15,223 nucleotides of DNA from CAZEJK01 sp964512045 (GCA_964512045.1 CAZEJK010000125.1:1-15223); one strand, 5' to 3'. Positions 1-12,064 are shown, counted from the stretch's first letter. The notes: generated by a model from the sequence alone, not told the origin. Numbers and translations: made by a program.

Positions 1-1274
1 AGAGCCGACCCGTCTGGGCGGGTCCCCTCCAGCTCGTAGGACTCCATATCGCCCCGGGATCGGCGCTGGAAGCGCTCACGCGCGATCTGAGCTGCCGGTC
101 CTTCCAGCTGCGCATCGAACCGCTGACCGATCAGCTCCTCGCTCGACATGCCCAGCATCTCGCATAGCTTGCGGTTCACGTAGGTCAACCGCCCCTCGGA
201 ATCGGTGGTCAGCACCCCTTCGTTGGCGGTCTCCACGATCCGCCGGTACATCGCTTCCGACCGATCCGCCTGGCGCACCAGCTGCCGCCTTCGCCGCTGC
301 CAGCCGAGGCCGATCGCCCCGCCGACGAGCACAACTGGGACCACGATCGCCAACGACTCCACGACGGTCTCGATCCTCGCGGAACGCAGCACCTCGTCGT
401 GGTCGACCTCGGACACAACCCACCAGTCTACTCCTGGGACAGGGCTCGCAGCCGACAGGACTCGAGTCCCTCGGTAGTCCTCATTCGAGCCCGCAGAGAG
501 CGCTGCTCCTCCGTGACCGCCCAGCCGCTCGAGCGCCGATGAACCGATCGGCGCAGGCAACGACTCGAAGTCTGCGAAGCGAGGCCTGCTCAGTGACTGC
601 ACTCCGTCGGGCGTGGTTCGGACGAGGTAGACGTCGCATGTCTGACCGTAGCAGCCGGCCCGCAGGGCGTGGTCGTCAAGCCACAAGGCTCCGTCGACGA
701 GCAGCTCCAACCAACCCAGCCTCGTTATCTCGCTCGACACCTCGGCGCGCAAGGCTACCCAGACTCCCTCATGGGTGCCGTCGATCACGGCAACCGCATC
801 GTCTCCAGACAGATCGCGAGACCGTCCGACCGGCGACTCACTCACGGGCAGCGTCACCCGGACAACCCCGACTGCATCGGTGATGCGAATTGCCACGACC
901 TCCGGATCCGAGCTCAATGGTGCGAGCACGTCGCTGAGGTGCTCCACAGCACCTTTGTCGACCGGAAACGGAGGGTCACCCCGGACTTCTTCTCCAAGCA
1001 GAACGGCCACCGTTGGGAAGTCGGCCAACATCGTGGCCATCTGACGGAAGTCCCGCAACCAGCGCGCCACTCCATCTGCGCGCGCTGTTGCCAACGCCTC
1101 GAGCCGTCCAGACCATGCCGCCTCCGATGCATCCCTGTTCTGAGTCCACAGCGCCAGCGGGAGCAGACCCAGCAACACGACGGAAGCCGCGCCGGCCACC
1201 GCCAGCACCCACCACTTCCTCATCCAGAGCGTCAGCCGAGCGCTGCGTGCGAGACCCTGATGTGCGTCCACCAC
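1..1274 (-). CDS. Membrane-bound PAS-domain sensor protein (probable sensor kinase or cyclase), C-terminus cut by window edge
   Basis: The frame is open from the left window edge, so only the N-terminal ~424 residues are seen. The proposed start is GTG at 1274, because GGAGGAGAG lies about 7-9 nt upstream; GTG 1271 and ATG 1223 are alternatives in the same frame. Order of parts: membrane segment at about residues 20-43 (WVLAVAGAASVVLLGLLPLALW region), an extracytoplasmic sensor region of about 260 residues with the spacing of Cache/CHASE-type ligand domains, a second membrane segment at about 304-325, then a PAS domain. The PAS domain shows the motif ANEGVLTTDSEGRLTYVN followed by MLGMSSEELIGQRF. 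This is the usual plan of a transmembrane sensor kinase or diguanylate cyclase. The output domain is not in the window, so the enzymatic type is unknown. The ligand is also unknown. Confidence 0.85.
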   Translation of the reverse strand, partial: MVDAHQGLARSARLTLWMRKWWVLAVAGAASVVLLGLLPLALWTQNRDASEAAWSGRLEALATARADGVARWLRDFRQMATMLADFPTVAVLLGEEVRGDPPFPVDKGAVEHLSDVLAPLSSDPEVVAIRITDAVGVVRVTLPVSESPVGRSRDLSGDDAVAVIDGTHEGVWVALRAEVSSEITRLGWLELLVDGALWLDDHALRAGCYGQTCDVYLVRTTPDGVQSLSRPRFADFESLPAPIGSSALERLGGHGGAALSAGSNEDYRGTRVLSAASPVPGVDWWVVSEVDHDEVLRSARIETVVESLAIVVPVVLVGGAIGLGWQRRRRQLVRQADRSEAMYRRIVETANEGVLTTDSEGRLTYVNRKLCEMLGMSSEELIGQRFDAQLEGPAAQIARERFQRRSRGDMESYELEGTRPDGSA

Positions 1275-1529
1275 GTCAACTCTCTCTCCTCCGGCAACGC
1301 CGGATCGACCTCGCTGGCGATCGCGCCATGATCGGCTCGCCAACCTGTCAAGCACGCGTACAAGAACCACCGAGATCTTCCACATACATAACGACAGACC
1401 GACCCCGCTATTCCACAACGCGGCCGTAGGACCGGCGCCATCGAAAAGCTGCTTTGGTTGCGGCCCGCGACCGCCACGGCACGGCTGCTAGACTCCTCGC
1501 AGGCCCGCAGTCGCCACAGGAGGCCAACC
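1275..1529. other. Divergent intergenic region between the PAS sensor and a small ORF
   Basis: About 255 bases with no convincing gene. On the minus strand a perfect TTGACA hexamer lies at 1351-1346 upstream of the sensor gene, but no good -10 box follows at 16-18 nt. On the plus strand TAGACT at 1489-1494 could serve as a -10 for the small ORF at 1530, without a clear -35. Otherwise nothing is recognised. Confidence 0.4.
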
Positions 1530-1655
1530 GTGAGCCCAAGCCCTGACTTCCTCCTCGCGTGCCTGGAGTACGAGCTCCCGCTGATCGGCCTGTACGACAC
1601 CCCGGATCCGGATGCATTCGCACCGCTCGTACGTCCCCCAGCAGAGACGCCGTAG
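1530..1655 (+). CDS. Small 41-aa protein of unknown function, possibly an N-terminal fragment
   Basis: The GTG start at 1530 is preceded by a strong Shine-Dalgarno sequence (CACAGGAGG, ending about 6 nt before the start). A TAGACT hexamer 35 nt further upstream resembles a -10 element. The peptide starts VSPSPDFLLACLEYELPLIG and continues with LYDTPDPDAFAPLVRP before a TAG stop. It has no signal peptide or membrane segment. The balanced composition (hydrophobic helix, then an acidic/proline turn) looks like real protein and unlike the Arg/Ser-rich shadow frames in this GC-rich DNA. The pattern ELPLIGLYD.PDP.AFAPLV could be the beginning of a longer domain, so this may be a truncated gene rather than a true small protein. 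I do not recognise the family with certainty. Confidence 0.5.
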   Translation: MSPSPDFLLACLEYELPLIGLYDTPDPDAFAPLVRPPAETP

Positions 1656-1681
1656 CCGATCCCGGTTACCGTCCTGGACCC

Positions 1682-1969
1682 ATGCCCGGCAGCCGGTCCC
1701 GGATGGACGCCATGCGGCAACCGACACGCTTCGGGGCGACGACACCGCCAGGCGGTCGGTCGACCCTATGGTCGGGGCTTCGAGAGTCCGGGGCCGGCGA
1801 CCGGCTCCCGGGGCGGGGGCCCGGGGGACCGCGTCCGGGCTGGCTTCGCTGGATGGTCCGTGAGCGGAGCCTGCTCCCCGAGCATCGGTGCCTGCCCGCG
1901 GACCTGTTGGATGGTCGGGTGGAACGAGCGGACAGACGGTTGTGCACTGAGGTTCGTAGGCTGGTGTGA
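1682..1969 (+). other. Possible coding remnant or short ORF ending in a GTGA overlap with the glycosyltransferase
   Basis: A plus frame is open from 1559 to 1969, with an internal ATG at 1682. The last ~41 codons (peptide part LRWMVRERSLLPEHRCLP then ADLLDGRVERADRRL and EVRRLV) have protein-like composition and GC-rich third positions, unlike the upstream half of the frame. Its TGA stop at 1967-1969 overlaps the GTG at 1966, the same 4-nt coupling seen between genes of the efflux operon. No homologue is recognised and no good ribosome binding site is seen. It may be the C-terminal end of a decayed gene, or chance. Confidence 0.28.
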
Positions 1970-4368
1970 GGTTCAACATCATGCCGGTCCCTGCGAACAC
2001 TCAGTTTCAGAAGCTCTCGCATTGCAGATTTCGCGCATGGATCCTGGTCTCTGTCGCAGCTGTTGCAGGAGCCGTCGCTCTCGTCGTGCTGCGGCCTGCC
2101 TCGCCGTTCGAGTGGGACGAGGTGCTGTTCCTGCGCGCGCTCGAGCACTACGACGTGGCGCGCCACTCGCCCCACCCGCCGGGATACCCGGTGTACGTTG
2201 CAGTCGGCTGGGTGATAGCTCAGCTGACCGGAGACGATCTGCTCGCGCTCCAGCTCCTCTCGATCCTGGCCACAGTCGTCGCCACTGCTGCGTGCGCGCT
2301 GCTGCTGGGCATCTTCACCCGGAGCGTCATGGCCCCGGCGGCGGCAGCCGCTCTGTTCCTCTCGCTGCCTGCTACCCTCTTCCACGCCAACGTCGGGCTG
2401 TCCGACATGCTGGGTACCGCCGCCAACCTCGTCGCCGTCGCGCTGCTGTGCCGCGCCGCCCTGGCTCGCGGCTCCCTCATCGTCGCGGCGGTGGCGGTTG
2501 CAGCTGCGGTCGGCATCCGGCCACAGGGCATCGCGGTGATTGCTCCCGCCGGAGCGTGGGCAGTGTGGAGCACCATCCGAGGCCGGCGATGGCTACAGCT
2601 TGGAGGGGCTGCAGCGGCGGCCGTGCTCAGCTCACTGGCGTGCTGGCTCCCGGCGGCTTTGCTGACCGGATGGTCGCGGTACTGGACAGCGTTCCAGAGC
2701 ACCAGCGAGTGGGTCGCGACGCACGAGGTGAGGTCCCGTCTGCCGACCGCTGATCCGTTACGGGTCCTCGATCACTGGATGGTCCATCCGATCGGGCCGT
2801 TTGCACTCGCTCTCGTGCTCTGGATCCTGGTCGCCGTCGGCAGCGTGAGCTGGTGGCGTCGGGGGCAGCACGGGCTGGTGCGGTTGTGTGTGGCCAGCGG
2901 CATCGGGCACCTCGTCATCGCTGCGTGGACGCTGAACCTGACGACCTCGGTACGCTACGCTCTTCCGGCTCTCCCGTTCCTGTGCATCCTCGCTGCCGGA
3001 GCGATCGAAGGACGACGAAGGCGTTCGCAGGTTGCCGCCCTTGCATTGACCATGGTTGTCCTCTCAGAGATCGTCTGGACGGCGCCCCTTCTGTGGAGAC
3101 GTGCGCTCGAGCCGGCGCCGGTGTGGGCCGCGTTGCAGTGGATAAAGGAGAGCCCGACAACAGACGGGCTCGACGTCGTGATCCCCGGTTCGGTCCGTCC
3201 GCACGGCCACTACGTGCTCGAGGATCGCGAGCTCATCGTCGAAGGGTCGAACGCTCGAGGCCTCACCCGTCACGGTGGAGTCCAACTCCACACACCTGCG
3301 CGGCAACACTCCCACGCGCACGCGTTCCAGAGCGCCTGGTCGTCACACCGCTGGGAGATCCTCACCCGCGGACGCTACCTCTCGGCCGAGGTCGTCCAGA
3401 TCGAGCCGCCAACCGTGCTCCGGAACGGTCCATGGCGCGCAACACGGTTCGGCTGGCGGCTCGACGCTCCGGGACAGCTCACGGTCCCAGACGGAGTACC
3501 CGCAGCTCAGGTCCGCCTTCACGTGCTCAGCGGATCCGGCACGCTGATCCGACGAGCGTCGAAGGTGACCGATCTCGTTCCCGGTCTCTCCATCACCCTT
3601 CCCGTTGGCAGCGGTGCGAGCGGCGTCCTGGCCGTCCGTCCCGGGCCCCTCGGTGTGGAGCTGGAGATTCTGCCGGCGCAACCGCATCCTCCGCCACAGG
3701 CGAACCTCAGGATCATCCCGGCCGTCACCAGATCGCAGCTCGCCTCGGGGGAGCGCTGGTTGAGCGACCTGAACGTCACCAACCGTTCTCAGTCACCGGC
3801 GTCGGTGCACCTGGTCCTCGAACCCGGCGGCGCATGGGCTCGTCTCCAGCTCCAGGCGTCAAGCGAGCTCGCCATCGCCGATGTGGTCGGCTCATTGCTC
3901 GGTAGCACCGGCAATGGCTACCTACGGATCTCGGGCGATCCAGCTCGCGTCCACTCGACGCTCCGGCATCTGGGACCGTGGGGCACTGCGTCCTGTCGGA
4001 TCGAAGCGACCAAACCGAGCCACGCCATCGTCCCGCCCACTGGCGGCGTCATCGTGCTTCCGCCACTCCGATCCGCACGCTGCAACCTCGGGATCGCCAA
4101 CCTGAGCGCAACGCCCGTCACGGTGGACATCATCGCCCGTGACGAGAGACGCCACGTCCTCGAGCGGCTGCGTATCCGCGTTCGCGGACGCGACTTCCGC
4201 CAGGTTCGGGGTATCCTCCGCCGATACGTCTCCTCCTCCGAGCCGGTGCGGCAGCTCGAGATCCGCCCGTCCAAGGGCATCGTTCTCGCACATACCTCCC
4301 AGATTCACCGCTCAGGGGGCGCAACCATCACCGTGGCGACACCAATCCAGCCCCGGCCACGCGGCTGA
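1966..4368 (+). CDS. Integral-membrane GT-C-type glycosyltransferase with C-terminal periplasmic beta-sandwich region
   Basis: The ~800-residue protein has about ten hydrophobic segments in residues 20-400 and a soluble C-terminal half. Just after the first membrane segment comes FEWDEVLFLRAL, the acidic loop-1 motif (D-E pair near residue 51) typical of GT-C enzymes of the GT39/GT83/ArnT type. These take polyprenyl-phosphate sugars on the outer face of the inner membrane. HPPGYPVY in the same loop fits. Residues ~580-790 look like tandem secreted beta-sandwich repeats (IIPAVTRSQL...WLSDLNVTNRS, later LPPLRSARCNLGIANLSATPVTV), an unusual fusion for this family. Start: GTG 1966 gives a GTGA overlap with an upstream frame; ATG 1981 has GAGG 9 nt upstream and is equally likely. 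The acceptor is unknown. The next gene is convergent, so this gene is transcribed alone or with the short frames before it. Confidence 0.82.
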   Translation: MRFNIMPVPANTQFQKLSHCRFRAWILVSVAAVAGAVALVVLRPASPFEWDEVLFLRALEHYDVARHSPHPPGYPVYVAVGWVIAQLTGDDLLALQLLSILATVVATAACALLLGIFTRSVMAPAAAAALFLSLPATLFHANVGLSDMLGTAANLVAVALLCRAALARGSLIVAAVAVAAAVGIRPQGIAVIAPAGAWAVWSTIRGRRWLQLGGAAAAAVLSSLACWLPAALLTGWSRYWTAFQSTSEWVATHEVRSRLPTADPLRVLDHWMVHPIGPFALALVLWILVAVGSVSWWRRGQHGLVRLCVASGIGHLVIAAWTLNLTTSVRYALPALPFLCILAAGAIEGRRRRSQVAALALTMVVLSEIVWTAPLLWRRALEPAPVWAALQWIKESPTTDGLDVVIPGSVRPHGHYVLEDRELIVEGSNARGLTRHGGVQLHTPARQHSHAHAFQSAWSSHRWEILTRGRYLSAEVVQIEPPTVLRNGPWRATRFGWRLDAPGQLTVPDGVPAAQVRLHVLSGSGTLIRRASKVTDLVPGLSITLPVGSGASGVLAVRPGPLGVELEILPAQPHPPPQANLRIIPAVTRSQLASGERWLSDLNVTNRSQSPASVHLVLEPGGAWARLQLQASSELAIADVVGSLLGSTGNGYLRISGDPARVHSTLRHLGPWGTASCRIEATKPSHAIVPPTGGVIVLPPLRSARCNLGIANLSATPVTVDIIARDERRHVLERLRIRVRGRDFRQVRGILRRYVSSSEPVRQLEIRPSKGIVLAHTSQIHRSGGATITVATPIQPRPRG

Positions 4369-4423
4369 CCGGCCCGAGCGCGCACGCCAGCCCGAGCCGG
4401 AGACACCCGCCGTGATGGACTCG

Positions 4424-5818
4424 CTACTCGACCGTGAACCGCTGCAGCTCAACCGGCACCATCTCGATCGACAGGTTCGGGGAGGCATACATGTACCGGC
4501 TCCGCGTGCCGTCGGAAGCCTCCACGTATACGTAGCCGGTGTCCCCGATCGACAGGCCCGAGGTGTCCCACGCGATGGTCTCGTTGTTGAAGCTCTCGCC
4601 ACTGCCGAGAGCCAGCGTGCCGATCGTTGCGATTGTGTTGCTGTTGTACGGGTTCCGGTCAGCGTCGAAGTACGCCGTGATCGTCCCGTTGCTGTCCACG
4701 TCCCGCGCCCAGTAATGCACTTGCAAAGAGTCGCCGACGTTGATCTGCTGGCTACCAGGGCTCAGCGGAGTGCCCGCGTCGTCCTCCACCCGGACCATGC
4801 CCACATTGGGCCAGCCGTCTGTGCTCGGCCAGGTCAGGGCGGTCCGGCTCCCATCACCGCCCAGCGCGGTGGTCAAGCCATCACGAACCTGGTCGCCCCC
4901 GCTGACCGGCACATCAGCGCTCGACCAGTCGCTCGTGCCTGCGATCAGGCTGTAGTAGAACCCCGTGTTCGAGCCAGAGCTCTCGTAGGTGTTGAACCAG
5001 CTCCCGCGCTCGTCACCGGCGCACACCTCGGTCCCGTCGGATGCGGTGTTCGTCAGATCGACCGTGCCGTGGTAGGCAAGCCGCGCATTGAGATGGTCTG
5101 CGATTGCATCAAACATACTGTGCCCCTGGTAGCCGAACAGCATCGCCGGGCTCCCAGACCAGAGACGGTTATAGGCGCCGCTGACCGACTCGCCTTCGGG
5201 ATAGGTTGTGGCCTGGTAGTAGTTGTCGCTGAACAGGATGTTCTCCCAGTTGGAGATCGCCTGATCCACCACTGTGCCACCATCGGATGCCGTCAACGGA
5301 TGCGGATCCAGCGGTGTGACATGATGAACATCGACCCCCTGCTGCCCCAGGTCCTGCGCGAGGGCGTACACCATCCCACCGCCCCGGCTGTGCCCGATCA
5401 GGTGGATCGGCTGCTCGACCAACGGCGACGCCCCACCCTGCGATTGCACCAAGATCGGAGCGACGACGGCCGCGACATCCTCGGCCGCGTGCGTCGAGGT
5501 TGTGTGGTTTGCCACTGCTCTCCAGTCCACCGCGACGATGGCCTCGGCGCGCGAGCCCGTCGAGAGATCGATGCTCCACGAGCTGGTTGCCGCCTGAAGG
5601 TTGCCAGAAATGTCCTCTGTCACCAGGATCGTCCCAGTCTGTCCCTCCCCGCCCGCTCGCGCGTCGATTGCGCTTTGCATTGCGAAGATCCAATCCGCCT
5701 CATCCACCAAGCTGGTTTGCCAGCCATGGATGATCACTGTCAATCCCCCAGCGAATGCGTTTGCACCCAACGCCAAGACAGCCAGCACCACGAGCCCGAT
5801 CCCCACCGATCTCCGCAT
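4424..5818 (-). CDS. Secreted alpha/beta hydrolase, lipase-like
   Basis: The start is ATG 5818: AAGGAGGAGG sits directly upstream at ideal distance. The longer frame from GTG 5836 would place this ribosome binding site inside the gene. The 464-aa product begins with a signal peptide (MRRSVG, a hydrophobic core, then ANAFAG; predicted cleavage near residue 23). The mature protein opens with GLTVIIHGWQ, the beta-strand and HG oxyanion motif of lipases. The nucleophile elbow is GHSRGG with Ser near residue 144. Asp near 171 (TPLDPHP) and His near 233 (YQGHSMFD) are plausible triad partners. From about residue 335 a separate beta-rich domain follows (VRVEDDAGTPLSPGSQQINV, later YVYVEASDGTRSRYMY), ending in VPVELQRFTVE. 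The family is triacylglycerol lipase/esterase-like; the substrate is not predictable. The gene lies 120 bp downstream of the RND permease on the same strand and has its own possible promoter. Confidence 0.82.
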   Translation of the reverse strand: MRRSVGIGLVVLAVLALGANAFAGGLTVIIHGWQTSLVDEADWIFAMQSAIDARAGGEGQTGTILVTEDISGNLQAATSSWSIDLSTGSRAEAIVAVDWRAVANHTTSTHAAEDVAAVVAPILVQSQGGASPLVEQPIHLIGHSRGGGMVYALAQDLGQQGVDVHHVTPLDPHPLTASDGGTVVDQAISNWENILFSDNYYQATTYPEGESVSGAYNRLWSGSPAMLFGYQGHSMFDAIADHLNARLAYHGTVDLTNTASDGTEVCAGDERGSWFNTYESSGSNTGFYYSLIAGTSDWSSADVPVSGGDQVRDGLTTALGGDGSRTALTWPSTDGWPNVGMVRVEDDAGTPLSPGSQQINVGDSLQVHYWARDVDSNGTITAYFDADRNPYNSNTIATIGTLALGSGESFNNETIAWDTSGLSIGDTGYVYVEASDGTRSRYMYASPNLSIEMVPVELQRFTVE

Positions 5819-5872
5819 ACTCCTCCTCCTTGACACGTCCCCGATTCTCGCGACTGAACAGCTGCAGCCGCC

Positions 5873-5886
5873 GTCTCGAGATTATC
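5873..5886 (-). promoter_or_regulatory. Possible -10 element for the lipase-like gene
   Basis: GATAAT (minus strand, 5886-5881) lies about 63 nt upstream of the ATG at 5818, in the gap after the RND permease. No -35 hexamer is present at 16-18 nt, so this is weak. It would allow transcription of the hydrolase separately from the efflux operon. Confidence 0.3.
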
Positions 5887-5938
5887 ATTGCCAGACGTGC
5901 GCGGACCGGCTTCCCGCGTGTAAATCCAGAACCAGCCG

Positions 5939-9075
<3,137 letters not shown>

Positions 9076-9079
<4 letters not shown>

Positions 9080-10383
9080 GATCCGGTCCCTCCCGGTCCA
9101 GAGCTCTCCACGCCGTCAGCGGCGCCAGAGCCGTCGCCGCCCTCCAGCCGCAGCCGCGCCCCGTCGACGACCGTGGCCAGGTTCGTGGTCACCACCCGCT
9201 CGCCATCCTCGACGCCGCTCGCGATGTACACGAACCGGGCATCCCGGACGACGATCTCGGCGTCGCGGATGCTCAGTCGGTCATCCCCATCCATGACCCA
9301 CACGGTGTCACCGGTCCGCACGTGGTCGCGGCTCAGGCGGACCACATCGTCCACGGGCGTCCCCTCGATCTCCACCTCGACGAACGCGCCGACCATCAGC
9401 ACCGGCGCGTTGCCCACCGCATCATGCCCGGTGGCGTCGTGGAGGAACGGATCGGGCACCGAGACGATCACCCGAGCCATCCGTGTCTGGTCCGCCAGCT
9501 CGCCGATCAGCGCGTCCACCTGCCCCACTCGCGACACGCCATCCGGCCACGCCGCGCGGTCGCGGACATGCGCTCGCGATCCCTCGGCGGGCGCCAGACC
9601 TGGGACCGAGATCCAGCGGAGCTTGGCGCGCGGTACGGAGGCGATGACCCAGAGCTCGTCGAGGCCGATCAGCCGTGCGACAGTGTCCCCCGGCGCCAGC
9701 TGCGATCCGACGTTGACGTCGCGCGTGAGGATGTGGGCGGCAAACGGCGCGACGATCGTGGTACGTTCCAGATCGAGCTCGGCCTGGCGAACAGCAGCCT
9801 CCGCGGCCTCGACTCGGGCCCGCGCCGTCTCCAGCTGGGGCTGGCGAAGCACGAGCGCTTCCTGCTCCGATGGCAACCTCGTCTCCAGCAGCTGGTAGTC
9901 GCTCTCGGCCACCTTCTGCCGCCCCATCTCCAGCGTCAGGTCGGCCCGGGCCTGGTGCAGCTCGCTCCGTCGGCTCCTGAGTGCGGTCTCGTAGTCGGAC
10001 GGATCGATCTCCAGCAACAGCTCACCGGCCGACACGAAGCCGCCCGGAGTCAGGGCCTCGGCGACCCGCACGACCTCACCCCGCACACGTGGGCTGAGCA
10101 CGATCTCCTTGGCGGGCTCGACCCGTCCCATGACGGTGATCGCCGGCCGGTAGGTGCCCCGTTCGGCACGGACCACGTCGACCAGCATGGCCGACTCCCG
10201 TATGGCGCCACCCCGCTTCGCGGTCGGCTCGGTGGAGAAGATGACCCACACCACGCCGGCTGCTGCGCACAGGATCACGACGCACAGCAGCAGCGTGGGC
10301 TTCCAGCTGACCCCTCGCCTCTCGTCGTGCTCCTCGGGGATGAGATCGTCGTTGGCTGCTGTATCGATCTGCTCGTCGTTCAC
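9076..10383 (-). CDS. RND periplasmic adaptor subunit (HlyD/AcrA-type membrane fusion protein)
   Basis: The 435-aa adaptor links the RND permease to the outer-membrane channel. An acidic cytoplasmic N-terminus is followed by one membrane anchor at about residues 29-49 (PTLLLCVVILCAAAGVVWVIF), so it is membrane-anchored rather than a lipoprotein. A lipoyl-like half-motif lies at about 80-125 (VMGRVEPAKEIVLSPRVRGEV, then GELLLEIDPSDYETAL). An alpha-helical hairpin rich in Arg/Glu/Gln/Ala spans about 130-205, and the second lipoyl half is VAPFAAHILTRDVNVGSQL. Beta-barrel and membrane-proximal regions complete the C-terminal part. The GTG start at 10383 overlaps the TGA of the upstream OMF gene (GTGA), with GGAGA about 8 nt before it. 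The stop overlaps the permease start (ATGA). These overlaps imply translational coupling and matched stoichiometry. Confidence 0.94.
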
Positions 10384-11774
10384 GTCTGCTCTCCGTTACG
10401 CTCACGTACGGTTTCGAAACCCCCGGCCAGCGCCCTATGGAGCGCAACCCGAGCGTCCAGCAACGTCCGCTGCGCTGCAAGAAGCTCCCGCTCGAGCCGC
10501 TGAGACTCGGTCAACGCCGTCAGCACATCGATATAGCCGGTCATCCCGTTGAAGTAGGCCAGCCGAAGCTGCTCGTACGACTGCTCCGCGAGCCCCACCT
10601 GCTCCTCGAGGCTGCTGACCCGCTCGCGCTGCTGTCGCTCCCGCGTGAGTGCATCCTCCACCTCACGGAACGCCGTCAGCGTGGCCTGACCGTACTCGGC
10701 CACCCGCCGCTCGCGGACCGCTTCACTGCGCTCCACCTCGGCGGCCAGAGCGCCGCCGCGGAACAGCGGCGCCAGCAAGCTACCGGCAAACGACCGCACC
10801 CAGTCGTCGAAAAGGTCCGAGGCATCGGACTCCTCGGTTGCCAGCGACGCATCGAGCGTCAGCCGTGGGTAGCGGCTGGCGATCGCTGCCGCCAGCTCAC
10901 GATCGGCTGCCTGCACCAGCAGGAACGCGCGCTCCACGTCAGGCCGGCGGCGGACCAGGTCCAGCGGCAGTCCGGTGGCCGGAGCCTCCGGGAGTCGCGG
11001 CAGAACCGCCGAGGATGCCACGGCCTCGCGATCCTGCGGCGGCCGCCCGAGCAGCACTGCGAGAAGGTGCTCGAGCAGGTCGACCTGCGCCTGCGCAATG
11101 ATCCGCTGCTCGCGAGTCGCCTCCACCAGCTGCCGCTGCCTGAGAATGTCGACGCCGCGCACGATCCCGCTGCCGAAGCGGGCCTCGAGCAGATCGAGGA
11201 TCTTCCCGTTGGCGTCGAGCTGAGCGTCCAACAGCTCGACCTGCTGCCGCGCCTCGGCCAGCGCGAACCAGGTGCGCGTCACCTCGGCAGACACTGTCAG
11301 CGCCGCTGTTCTGTACTCGGCGAACGTGGCCGCAGCTCGGAGCTGCTCTGCCTCCACAGCAGAGCCGAGACGGCCCCAGAGATCCACCTCGTACGCCGCC
11401 GCCACCCCCAGCCAGAGCTGCTCGTCGTCCGCGGCGGCCGATCTCTGCACCGAGGCCTCGGCGAGCCCATCGAGCTGTGGCAGCCGCACCGCGCCCTCGC
11501 GCCTGGCCACCGCCCGAGCCTCGCGGAGTCGCTGCCATGCGCTGGCCACATCCAGGTTCGACGCCAGCGCCTGCTCCACCAGCCGGTCCAGCTGCGGATC
11601 CTCGAACGCCGTCCACCACCGGTCCGGTATCGCGGCGGCGCCGGACACGGAGAACCGTTCCGGCACCTCCACCGGCACGGAAACCTCCCGCGGCTGCGAG
11701 CTGCAGCCGGAGAGCAGCCCACCGGCGATGAGCACCAGCAGCGGCATCACGCTTCGAAAAGACCCTGTCCACAT
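10380..11774 (-). CDS. Outer-membrane efflux lipoprotein (OprM/NodT-type TolC family channel)
   Basis: The 464-aa product has a lipoprotein signal peptide: after MWTGSFRSVMPLLVLIAGG comes the lipobox LLSGC with Cys at residue 24. NodT/OprM features follow: PDRWWTAFEDPQLDRLVEQAL near residue 50, two long helical repeat halves, YEVDLWGRLGSAVEAEQLRA, and RRRPDVERAFLLVQAADRELAAAIASRYPRL in the second half. It forms the trimeric exit duct of the tripartite pump. The frame stays open to 12965, but that extension crosses the repeat units and runs antisense to the toxin gene, so ATG 11774 is chosen for the signal peptide. No strong ribosome binding site is visible; a second ATG nine codons downstream is possible. 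It is the first gene of the operon, and its promoter must lie in the 11.78-12.3 kb region, close to the palindromic repeats. Confidence 0.92.
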   Translation of the reverse strand: MWTGSFRSVMPLLVLIAGGLLSGCSSQPREVSVPVEVPERFSVSGAAAIPDRWWTAFEDPQLDRLVEQALASNLDVASAWQRLREARAVARREGAVRLPQLDGLAEASVQRSAAADDEQLWLGVAAAYEVDLWGRLGSAVEAEQLRAAATFAEYRTAALTVSAEVTRTWFALAEARQQVELLDAQLDANGKILDLLEARFGSGIVRGVDILRQRQLVEATREQRIIAQAQVDLLEHLLAVLLGRPPQDREAVASSAVLPRLPEAPATGLPLDLVRRRPDVERAFLLVQAADRELAAAIASRYPRLTLDASLATEESDASDLFDDWVRSFAGSLLAPLFRGGALAAEVERSEAVRERRVAEYGQATLTAFREVEDALTRERQQRERVSSLEEQVGLAEQSYEQLRLAYFNGMTGYIDVLTALTESQRLERELLAAQRTLLDARVALHRALAGGFETVRERNGEQT

Positions 11775-11836
11775 ACCAGATACACCAACGGCTCGCAGGG
11801 CCCGATGATTTCGACAGCGCACTCCTGGCGCTGGGG

Positions 11837-11947
11837 AGGAAGGCCGGGTCTGGTGAATGCGCAGCGGTGTGCTCGAGGCTATCGGCATCAGATGGGCATC
11901 GCCGGGGACCGTGAACCGGGATCCGTCGGCCGGAGCGTCGCACCCTC
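11837..11947 (+). repeat. Leader of repeat module, copy A
   Basis: The stretch with GTGAATGCGCAGCGGTGTG, GATGGGCATCGCC, GTGAACCGGGATCC and CGGCCGGAGCGTCGCA is colinear with 14852-14948 followed by 15047-15076 in the same orientation. The longest shared block contains CCGTGAACCGGGATCCG. It leads directly into the palindromic units. It is non-coding by appearance. Confidence 0.75.
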
Positions 11948-11951
11948 GCAC

Positions 11952-12022
11952 GGATCGCGGACGTCTGTTCCCCAGCGTCGAGCCAGCAGCCTGGTCCGAT
12001 GCGGACCAGAGGTCCGCGGTCC
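11952..12022 (+). repeat. 71-bp palindromic repeat unit, copy 1 (left arm degenerate)
   Basis: The right arm is perfect, with hairpin GCGGACC-AGA-GGTCCGC followed by GGTCC. The left arm begins GGATCGCGGACGTCTG and then decays (TTCCCC), losing its hairpin. Its start lies exactly 113 bp before the next copy. Confidence 0.8.
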
Positions 12023-12064
12023 CTGCATGGACGGCGGCCCACCGGCACGCCACATCCTCCGAAA

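Noticed and set aside
1340..1356. Promoter for the PAS sensor based on TTGACA
   Set aside because: The hexamer is perfect, but no acceptable -10 lies 16-18 nt downstream, so it is mentioned only within the intergenic entry.
4139..5833. 564-codon plus-strand frame
   Set aside because: Overlaps the 3' end of the glycosyltransferase out of frame and lies antisense to the hydrolase, which has a signal peptide, a ribosome site and catalytic motifs.
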